From Anaerobiospirillum sp. NML120449 (GTDB lineage Bacteria; Pseudomonadota; Gammaproteobacteria; Enterobacterales; Succinivibrionaceae): DNA of 64,000 bases. The translations under genes were made by a program, and so were the position numbers. Where the stretch lies: the NCBI RefSeq assembly GCF_023051105.1, contig NZ_JALKIL010000018.1:22216-86215 (forward strand), written 5' to 3'. Below the pieces are notes generated by a model. That model did no database searches. It saw nothing but the letters and a program-made list of their open reading frames with translations, and was not told the DNA's origin. Positions 57,432-64,000 of this stretch are shown here, piece by piece (within the stretch, counting starts at the first letter, position 1; each line of letters opens with the position of its first letter).

Positions 57432-58124
57432 CTATACGGTCTGGCCGTGCAGGGCGCGTGGATTGAAAATCTCGTTGAGATTGCAGCGCAGATTGAGCGA
57501 ACGCTGATTCTTGCCTACTGTGGCTATGATGCGGGTCTGGGTGAAGCGCTCAATAAGATTGCAGGCATCACAATGGGCATAATTGCTCTCATCAAAGCCG
57601 TTGACAATAATGCCCTGAGGGGCAAAGCCAATGTTTCTCAGGTAATAGACGGCCAGAGATGCCTGATTTAATGAGCTTGAGGACATGCGCAGCACTACTA
57701 CGGTATTGAGCTTGAGCCTTGAGATCAGATCCTCCTGCATCAGTACCTGGTTGTCCTCCATGATAAGCGGACAGATAACCTCACCTGTACCCTCAACTAC
57801 CATGACAGGGTGAGTGGCCACGTTCCAGCCAAAGCGCTCCTGAATAACACGGGGATTGATGAAGTTGCCGCTTTCGCGGGCTGCAAGATGGACAGGCAGA
57901 TTCTCGGAGTAGACATAAGGGAGCATTTCGCTGAGCTCCTGGCCTACATTGCACTTGTTCTGAATAGCGGCTGCATCACTCATTTCAATGCTGCTGATGC
58001 CGGCCTGAGCAAATTTGAAGTATCCTGGATTCTGTCCAGAGCGTTTGAGCGCCTGAATAAGCAAGGATGCAATATAGGTCTTGCCTACCTTGGGCTCAGC
58101 TCCCAGTAAAATCACACTCTTCAT
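57432..58124 (-). CDS. Divergent dethiobiotin synthetase-like protein
   Basis: 230-residue BioD-like P-loop protein. It keeps VGKTY (the Walker A is GAEPKVGKT, lacking the usual GTDT lead), a GYFKFAQAG segment matching BioD YYKP..SG, a conserved SDA, and VVEGTGEVICPL. The GCIN segment of BioD is replaced by SSSSLNQASLAV. The ATG at 58124 follows GGAG at 7 nt; the upstream in-frame start at 58160 is unlikely. It faces bioA across a shared terminator. Since a better-conserved bioD lies at 37977-38933, this copy may be a second synthetase, a specialised paralogue, or on its way to a new role. Confidence 0.75.
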   Translation of the reverse strand: MKSVILLGAEPKVGKTYIASLLIQALKRSGQNPGYFKFAQAGISSIEMSDAAAIQNKCNVGQELSEMLPYVYSENLPVHLAARESGNFINPRVIQERFGWNVATHPVMVVEGTGEVICPLIMEDNQVLMQEDLISRLKLNTVVVLRMSSSSLNQASLAVYYLRNIGFAPQGIIVNGFDESNYAHCDACNLIERFTQTRIIATVGKNQRSLNLRCNLNEIFNPRALHGQTV

Positions 58125-59010
58125 GAAATACTCCAAAAGCGCACTCAAGCTTGCGCACAAACTAACCGAAACAAATACTCCCTGTCTGCCAGCAGGCTCA
58201 CATACACTTCAGGCAGACTTTGCTGCCTAAATAATAGCCTATGCTGCAGACAAGTAAAAGCCACCCCGATCGCACAATAGCCATATTCACTGCTGCAGCT
58301 GCAAATAACAAAGCGCATCGCTGTCCCCATCAGGGTCAGAAAAGTCGGGACTTTGCTGCCCTGTAAACGTTCAGGCCATTGCAATTGCCCGCCTTGCCCG
58401 TCCGCCATATACAAGGCAACACCTGATGAGCGCCCAACTGGAATGATGTTTTCCGTATGATCCCTGAGCAAAGGCAATGGAGGCACTATAAGACAGTGGC
58501 CATAATGGCCATGACCGGCATGTCCCTGACATGCATGCCCATGACAGGCCCGTACCTGACCAGCATGCCCATGACAGGCCCCTCGCTGACCGGTATGCAC
58601 TGACCGGCATGATCTGACTGACATTTGCCCTCCTGTCACAGCCCCCGAACAGCCTTGAACAGCGCCGACAGGTACGGCCCTGCAGGCTTGGCAAGCAGCA
58701 GGACTGCGGGTCTTGCCAGGCATTGCCAGGCCATTTATTCTGACATGCTGAATAAGGCCAATGCCCTGATATAATGCACAGCGCAATTTGTCCTGCTATC
58801 CGCCTCGGTTCATGCCATGGTGCAAAAACCCACGATGCCCCCATCACGGGCTGTGCCATAACCGGCTCTGCTCGCCTGAGGGACAGCACTTCAGTCATGG
58901 CAGGCGCTGCTGCGTCAGGACCATGAGGGCGTCGGGACCAGGTATCCGGGACACTATGACAGGCATATGCAGCTCCTGCTAAGGACTGCATGTTTTCCAG
59001 TGAGGTTTTT
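58125..59010. other. Spacer between the bioD-like gene and pgpA
   Basis: About 890 bp without a credible gene. At 58500-58625 short CATGCCCATGACAGGCC / CCTGACCAGCATG words recur, an imperfect repeat of roughly 30-40 bp. Confidence 0.5.
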
Positions 59011-59517
59011 ATGGCGGACTACTCTTTATTACGCAGGCTTAACCTTGCCAACCCATGGCATTTGCTGGCTGTAGGCCTGGGTTCAGGACTGTCGCCAAAG
59101 GCCCCAGGAACAGCCGGTTCCTTTCTGGCCATGTTTTTCTGCATGGGCCTTTTGATGTGCCCATGGTATGTCACCATTATTACAGCCGTTGTAACCTTTG
59201 TGCTGGGCGTCAAAGCCTGCAACGAGGCTGAAAAGGCCATGGGAACCCACGATCACGGCGGCCTGGTGATTGATGAATTTGCCGGCATGTTCATCTCCAT
59301 AGCCTTCTTCCCTCAGGGCCACTGGGAGCTTGCCATTCTGGCCTTTATCCTTTTTCGCTTCTTCGATATTCTCAAGCCTTTCCCGGTCAACATTGCTGAC
59401 CGCAATATCAAAAGCGGCCTTGGTGTAATGGTAGACGATGTTCTTGCGGCCCTGTATGCCCTGGCAGCCGGCCATATCATTCTCTACTTCTTCTCAGACT
59501 GGCTGCTGCTCAGCTAA
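59011..59517 (+). CDS. pgpA: Phosphatidylglycerophosphatase A
   Basis: Inner-membrane enzyme that dephosphorylates phosphatidylglycerol phosphate. 168 residues, close to the 172 of E. coli PgpA. Motifs: GSGLSPKAPGTAGS at about 25-38, VIDEFAGMFIS around 86, and LFRFFDILKPFPV, with several transmembrane helices. The start at 59011 (MADYSLLRRL) has GAGG 5-6 nt upstream; an in-frame ATG 21 nt earlier has none. In E. coli it follows thiL; here it is alone. Confidence 0.95.
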   Translation: MADYSLLRRLNLANPWHLLAVGLGSGLSPKAPGTAGSFLAMFFCMGLLMCPWYVTIITAVVTFVLGVKACNEAEKAMGTHDHGGLVIDEFAGMFISIAFFPQGHWELAILAFILFRFFDILKPFPVNIADRNIKSGLGVMVDDVLAALYALAAGHIILYFFSDWLLLS

Positions 59518-59945
59518 TCCCTGGGACCATAAACACAGCCAAGGCCCCCATACCTGCCGCCACATGCTGCCGCCCGGCATTACAGCTCTACTTTGTCCCG
59601 GCCATGCAAGGCACATGTGTCCTTGCAATGAGCAGCCTTCAGCGCAGGCACAGCCATGAATGCCGCAAGCATGGCCACGCGCAGCATGACGATGCGCAGC
59701 ATGACTGTGCAGAGCAATGCCGACTGGACCTGGCTGTTCCCAGGCCAAAAGTTCCCGGCAACGCATGGCATCATGCCAGGTAAATTACAGCCCCAACACG
59801 GCAGTGCTGTGCGGCACGGAGCGGCGAGGCGCTCAGTAGCAGCTGCCAGCGCCCGCGCAAAAGAAAGGCCCCATAATGACTGAACATTACGGGGCCTTTC
59901 TTTTTTTTCTCAGCGCCGGTGTGTACGGGCTCAGGAGCCGGACAG
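59518..59945. other. Convergent spacer between pgpA and the ABC exporter
   Basis: 428 bp with a strong shared terminator at the right end and no credible gene. Confidence 0.55.
59862..59912. terminator. Bidirectional terminator between pgpA and the ABC exporter
   Basis: Long stem GAAAGGCCCCATAATG / CATTACGGGGCCTTTC with one mismatch and a short loop, then TTTTTTTT on the plus strand and CTTTTG on the minus strand. Confidence 0.88.
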
Positions 59946-61784
59946 TCAGCTTGCCAGGAAGCCGCCTGCCTGCTGCTGCCACAGATGATAGTACAGGCCG
60001 CGCTTTTCAAGCAGCTGCTGGTGGGTGCCCTCTTCGACTATGGTGCCCTTGTCCAGAACCAGGATGCGGTCCATTTTAAGCAGAGTAGACAGACGGTGAG
60101 CAATGGCTACCACTGTTCTGCCCTCCATAATGGAGTCCAGATTCTCCTGAATGACAGCCTCAGACTCTGAGTCCAGGGCTGAGGTGGCCTCGTCAAGAAT
60201 AAGAACAGGCGCACCTTTCATGACTACTCGGGCCAGAGCAATCTTCTGTCTCTGACCACCTGAGAGCTTGACGCCGCGATCGCCTACCATGGCATCAAAG
60301 CCCGAGGCTCCCTTGAAGTCAGACAGACTGGTAATAAAGTCCAGAGAGTCAGTCAGGGTGGCCGCGCGCAGCAGCTCATCTTCGTTATACACAGAGCAGC
60401 CGTAGGTAATGTTTTCACCTACAGTACGGTGCAGCAGCGCCGGATCCTGGGCCACCATGGCAAAACCTTCATGAAGATCTTCCTGACGCATATTGCGCAC
60501 ATTGATGCCGTCGACCAGCACTTCACCTGAGCTGGTGTCATAAAAACGCAGCATCAGGGCTATCAGCGTGGACTTGCCCGCTCCTGACGGACCTACCAGA
60601 CCTACCTTTTCACCCTGCCTGATATGCAGGCTCAGGCTGTTTAATACAGGCTTATCCTTGCGGTAGGCAAAACAGACATCACGAAACTTAATATCACCCT
60701 TGATGACACCTGGATTGTCAGGGTTCTCAGGATCCTCAATGGCCTTTGGCTGAGCAATGGTGTTGATGCCGTCATAGACAGTACCGATATTTTCAAAGAT
60801 AGCGCCTATCTCCCACATCATCCAGCGTGACATGTTGATAACACGGATGGATACGGCAATGGAAATGGCTATGCTGCCCGGGGTAATCAGAATTTTGGCC
60901 CACAAAAACAGAGCCAGAGAAGTAGTGGAAATCAGCAGTGCATAATTCATCAGCTGCACTGAGACATCAAAAAGAGTGAGGATACGCAGGGCCTTATACT
61001 CAGTGCGTATATATTCGCTCATAGCATCCTGGGCATAACGGCTTTCACGGCCCCTGCCACCAAAGAGCTTTACTGTGGAGATATTCACATAGCTGTCTAC
61101 TATGCGGCCCACCATGTCAGAGCGGGTATCGGCCTGACGCTGGGCCATACGGCGCAGCTTGGGAATAAAGATGAAAATAGCGCAGCTGTACAGTATCAGC
61201 CAGCCCATCAGAGGCAGAGCCAGATAGAGGTCAGAGTCAGCCAGCATCCAGGCCATGGTGGCCAGATAAACCACCAGATGGATAACCACATCCATGAGCT
61301 TGAGCACTGAGGTGCGCACAGCCATGGCTGTCTGCATCACCTTGTTGGCTACACGTCCGGCAAATTCCTCGGTAAAAAAGGACAGTGACTGTCCCAGCAG
61401 ATAGCGGTGTACCTGCCAGCGTATCTGCATGGGGTAGTTGGGTGAAATGGTCTGATGGAGCAGCAGCGAATGCAAAATGGTGGCTACCGGCAGAATAAAA
61501 CCGGCCATGAGCAGCATAAAGACCAGGGGACGGCCGTACTCATTGATAAAGAAAGAAGGCAGACTGCTGCTGGTCCAGTCCACTATCAGGCCAAGGCAGA
61601 TAAAGAACAGGGCTTCGCCGGCAGCCATCAGGGAAGTCAGAATGGCAATGAAAAAGAGAAATGGCCACAGACCACGGGTATAAAAGAGAATGAACCTGAT
61701 AATGCCCTTAGGCGGCTCACCCTTAATATCCTCGGGAAAAGGAGGGACCAGCGTCTCAAAAAAGCGCCATACTCTTTCCACCAT
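59946..61784 (-). CDS. ABC-type exporter (fused permease and ATPase)
   Basis: Half-transporter of 612 residues. Six transmembrane helices lie in about residues 30-320. The nucleotide-binding domain has Walker A GPSGAGKST at about 398-406, signature LSGGQRQKIALARV, Walker B VLILDEATSALDSE, and switch His in AIAHRLST. The N-terminus (PPFPEDIKGEPPKGIIRF) and the QIRWQVHRYLLGQSLSFF... EEFAGRVANKVMQTA region mark a proteobacterial multidrug/lipid-type exporter family distinct from MsbA. The substrate cannot be told from sequence. GGAGG precedes the start region; ATG 61784 and GTG 61781 are both possible. Confidence 0.88.
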   Translation of the reverse strand: MVERVWRFFETLVPPFPEDIKGEPPKGIIRFILFYTRGLWPFLFFIAILTSLMAAGEALFFICLGLIVDWTSSSLPSFFINEYGRPLVFMLLMAGFILPVATILHSLLLHQTISPNYPMQIRWQVHRYLLGQSLSFFTEEFAGRVANKVMQTAMAVRTSVLKLMDVVIHLVVYLATMAWMLADSDLYLALPLMGWLILYSCAIFIFIPKLRRMAQRQADTRSDMVGRIVDSYVNISTVKLFGGRGRESRYAQDAMSEYIRTEYKALRILTLFDVSVQLMNYALLISTTSLALFLWAKILITPGSIAISIAVSIRVINMSRWMMWEIGAIFENIGTVYDGINTIAQPKAIEDPENPDNPGVIKGDIKFRDVCFAYRKDKPVLNSLSLHIRQGEKVGLVGPSGAGKSTLIALMLRFYDTSSGEVLVDGINVRNMRQEDLHEGFAMVAQDPALLHRTVGENITYGCSVYNEDELLRAATLTDSLDFITSLSDFKGASGFDAMVGDRGVKLSGGQRQKIALARVVMKGAPVLILDEATSALDSESEAVIQENLDSIMEGRTVVAIAHRLSTLLKMDRILVLDKGTIVEEGTHQQLLEKRGLYYHLWQQQAGGFLAS

Positions 61785-62033
61785 CAACCTCCATCAAAAA
61801 ACTCCGAACAGCTCTTCGGCCTGAAAGCCCATACCCAAACCGTCATCCGCACCAGCCCAGCCAGCAAGGCCGGCACAGCTGGCCAGCTGCCAGGCCAGCC
61901 ACCTGACCAGCTCCGCCGCCTTGCAGCTCCGCCGGCCAGGCATAACCTGAAAACTCAGGCAGCTGGTACACGATTCCGGCATGCCATGATACTCCCAAAA
62001 TACCATTATGTAAGTATGGCCATGGTACTTAAA

Positions 62034-62145
62034 GCATAAGCATGCCCCATAAGACCTCAGTTCAGGCATAAGCATGCCCCATAAGACCTCAGTTCAGGCA
62101 TAAGCATGCCCCATAAGACCTCAGTTCAGGCATAAGCATGCCCCA
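62034..62145. repeat. 32-bp tandem repeat, 3.5 units
   Basis: Perfect units start at 62034, 62066 and 62098, with a partial one at 62130. The unit begins GCATAAGCATGCCCCATAAG. No spacers lie between copies, so it is not CRISPR. Confidence 0.95.
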
Positions 62146-62693
62146 ATGGCCCCAGGTTCAGCCATCACCTGGCCCCAGGAAATCTCAGTTCAGGCATCAT
62201 GAATGATATCAGGACCAGCTATATGACGAATGCCCTGATCACTGACAGCCGCGATAAAAATACTCTTTTGCTCCGATTATGAGCGCCCGGACTGAGACGA
62301 ATGTATCAGTGCCCCGCCTCACATCCTGACATTATGCTGAGTATTACCTGAAATGAGCCATGGGCAGGACCTTATCCTTCTCAAGTGACAGACCCAGGGC
62401 TGAAAAAGGAACGGCATTTGGTCTTAGCATGCTCTGCCCAGCATCACTGGGATGGGGGTCATTAGTGCCCTCAGGCAACACCACACATAATCGAACTGCT
62501 CTCCGTAAGTTTACGGGCAATATTTGCCACGTAAAATCCATGCATTTAAACCCGTTTAAATCCGCTTCACAGGTATATCTAAATGTATCATGCGCAGTAA
62601 AAATCAGATGTTTTGCCAGGTAATGCTTTGCTCCTTGAAAAGCCCACAGATACGGGATTACATTCGTAATTTAGATACATAAATATCATGAAA

Positions 62694-62710
62694 TGGCATA
62701 TTGGATGCTA
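62694..62710 (+). promoter_or_regulatory. Candidate sigma-54 promoter for fliC
   Basis: TGGCATATTGGATGCTA has the invariant GG (62695-62696) and GC (62707-62708) exactly 10 nt apart, as in -24/-12 sites. It lies 120 nt before the fliC ATG. Polar flagellins in Vibrio can be sigma-54-dependent; the use here is inferred. Confidence 0.5.
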
Positions 62711-62829
62711 ATTACTGCGTAGCAACTTACAAGGTTATACAACTATTCTGATTAACAACTAAGCCTGCACACACATCAGACAGATTAGGGATCTGACTGC
62801 AGCAATTAGACAGCTGGGAGAGAAAGAAC

Positions 62830-63747
62830 ATGGCTTTATATGTCAATACGAATGTAAGCTCCATCAATGCGCAAAGAAAGCTGAGCAATGCCACATTAAG
62901 CTTAAATGTGTCCTATCAGCGCCTGTCCTCAGGCCTGCGCATCAACTCCGCCAAGGATGACGCTGCCGGACTGCAGATCGCTGACCGTTTAACCACTCAG
63001 ATAAATGGTCTTAATCAGGGTAACAGAAACACCAATGACGGTATCGCATTAGCTCAGACCATTGAAGGTGCGCTGGACGAAACCACCAATATGCTGCAGC
63101 GTATCCGTGTGCTGGCTGTTCAGTCCGCCAACGGTACCAACTCTCAGAAAGACCGCGACGCAATTCAGGAAGAAGTAACTCAGCTTTCTCAGGAAATCAC
63201 CCGTATTGCCAATCAGACCACCTTCGCTGGTCAGGAAATCCTGCTCGGTAAGAATAAAGGACTGATCCCTGCTGATGGCAAGCTTACTTTCCAGGTAGGC
63301 GCCAACGCCGGTAACACCCTCAACCTCAACTGGTCTGTTGCTTTCCACCTCAGCGGCATTGCCGACCAGGCTGGTCTTAATGCAGCCGCCCAGGCAGACG
63401 GAAAGAAGGGCCTGATTAAAGATGCCGGCAACAATAATGCAATCCGCTTTACTGTATCTACCGCATCAAGCGCTACCGCTACTCTTGCTAATATTGATGC
63501 CCTGATTCAGGCTGTTGACTCCAAGCGTGCCAACCTTGGTGCTTTACAAAACAGAATGGAAAGCACTATTCGTAATCAGGCAAACATCTCAGAAAATCAG
63601 TCTGATGCCCGCAGCCGCATAAGAGACACAGACTTCGCCTCTGAGACAGCAGCTCTGACCCAGAATAACATTATCCAGCAGGCCTCCCAGTCTGTTCTTG
63701 CTCAGGCTAACCAGCGTCCAACTATCGCACTGAGCCTGCTCGGCTAA
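62830..63747 (+). CDS. fliC: Flagellin
   Basis: Filament subunit exported by the flagellar type III apparatus. 305 residues, with the conserved D0/D1 ends: N-terminal [38 protein letters not shown] and C-terminal [20 protein letters not shown] with [11 protein letters not shown]. The variable middle is short (about 140-215). The ATG follows a GGGAGAGAAAG ribosome site. The end ...[10 protein letters not shown] keeps the typical hydrophobic tail. It resembles the small flagellins of polar systems. Confidence 0.96.
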   Translation: MALYVNTNVSSINAQRKLSNATLSLNVSYQRLSSGLRINSAKDDAAGLQIADRLTTQINGLNQGNRNTNDGIALAQTIEGALDETTNMLQRIRVLAVQSANGTNSQKDRDAIQEEVTQLSQEITRIANQTTFAGQEILLGKNKGLIPADGKLTFQVGANAGNTLNLNWSVAFHLSGIADQAGLNAAAQADGKKGLIKDAGNNNAIRFTVSTASSATATLANIDALIQAVDSKRANLGALQNRMESTIRNQANISENQSDARSRIRDTDFASETAALTQNNIIQQASQSVLAQANQRPTIALSLLG

Positions 63748-63789
63748 CAGCTGAACAACTAATTTCTATCTCTCATTATCATTTCAAGA

Positions 63790-63813
63790 GGCGGGGACCA
63801 CCCCGCTTTTTTA
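63790..63813 (+). terminator. fliC terminator
   Basis: GCGGGG-ACCA-CCCCGC followed by TTTTTT. Confidence 0.92.
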
Positions 63814-63904
63814 TGTTTTATAAAGCATAATTTCCAGATAGGAACTGTAGGTAATTAAAATGATTTGTATTTCTTAAGTATAATGACCTGAACGGAGGAA
63901 CCTT

Positions 63905-64000
63905 ATGGCAAACCAGATTCAGGTCACTTTAAACAAAGATTCTATTAATCAGCTGCTTGAGGCTGGTGACTTTAACGAAAAGCAAAGAAGGCTTTTCTAC
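63905..64000 (+). CDS. Partial gene at the right edge
   Basis: An ATG at 63905 with GGAGG 7 nt upstream opens a frame of 32 codons that runs off the window (MANQIQVTLNKDSI... NEKQRRLFY). The codon use and ribosome site look real. The short QIQVTLNKDSINQLL start faintly resembles the N-terminus of IS256/Mutator-type transposases, but this is too little to call. The upstream DNA is AT-rich. Confidence 0.55.
   Translation, partial: MANQIQVTLNKDSINQLLEAGDFNEKQRRLFY

Larger units (their letters stand above)
61785..62829. other. 1-kb spacer upstream of fliC
   Basis: Contains a 32-bp tandem repeat (62034-62145), then an AT-richer zone with a sigma-54-like promoter before fliC. No gene seen. Confidence 0.6.

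Noticed and set aside
59946..61784. Calling the ABC exporter msbA
   Set aside because: The N-terminal region and the linker differ from MsbA, and it is not next to lpxK; left as an exporter of unknown substrate.
62034..62145. Regular 32-bp repeats as a CRISPR array
   Set aside because: Units are directly head to tail without spacers, and no cas genes are present in the window.

Overview
The window looks like a chromosomal segment of a gammaproteobacterium. Gene order matches E. coli in several places: proQ then prc, lpxK then kdsB, pyrD then zapC with pepN close by, and ilvI then ilvH. The enzymes are clearly gammaproteobacterial (ZapC, ProQ, long class II IlvC, class 2 PyrD). Loose gene packing, many short repeats, alanine-rich inserts in ordinary enzymes, and BioG as the biotin esterase would suit a Succinivibrionaceae member such as Anaerobiospirillum or a relative. 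That placement is inference.

Layout. 0.5-17.8 kb, all on the minus strand: zapC, pyrD, a DUF2835 gene, pepN, prc, proQ, kdsB and lpxK (division, pyrimidine synthesis, proteolysis, RNA chaperoning, lipid A/LPS). 17.8-21.4 kb is a gene desert. 21.5-31.8 kb, plus strand: two giant genes, a roughly 1,580-residue repetitive protein with histone H1-like Lys/Ala ends, and a 1,614-residue Lon protease of mitochondrial/spirochaetal type with a large insert and its own Lys/Ala tail. 31.9-37.3 kb is a mobile patch: an IS4-superfamily element whose transposase carries six AT-hooks, a convergent gene split by an A9 run with a canonical -1 slippery heptamer, and a transposase-derived orphan. Then come tRNA-Pro(UGG), a stand-alone bioD and a DUF486 membrane protein. 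42.0-47.5 kb holds ilvC, ilvI and ilvH (branched-chain amino acids). 48.9-58.1 kb is a biotin locus: bioF, bioG and bioC leftward, bioB and bioA rightward, and a divergent second bioD-like gene facing bioA. 59.0-64.0 kb: pgpA, an ABC exporter, flagellin behind a sigma-54-like site, and a gene cut by the window end.

How the genes fit together. The biotin genes cover the whole path from the masked malonyl starter (BioC), through release of pimeloyl-ACP (BioG), to BioF, BioA, BioD and BioB. IlvIH and IlvC cover the first two steps of valine/isoleucine synthesis. LpxK, KdsB and PgpA serve the envelope.

Two themes stand out. About 22 kb of the 64 kb (roughly 35%) has no credible gene, and much of it carries short tandem repeats and hairpins. 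In addition, many conserved enzymes carry low-complexity inserts or tails (PepN, Prc, LpxK, BioC, BioG, BioA, BioB, Lon).
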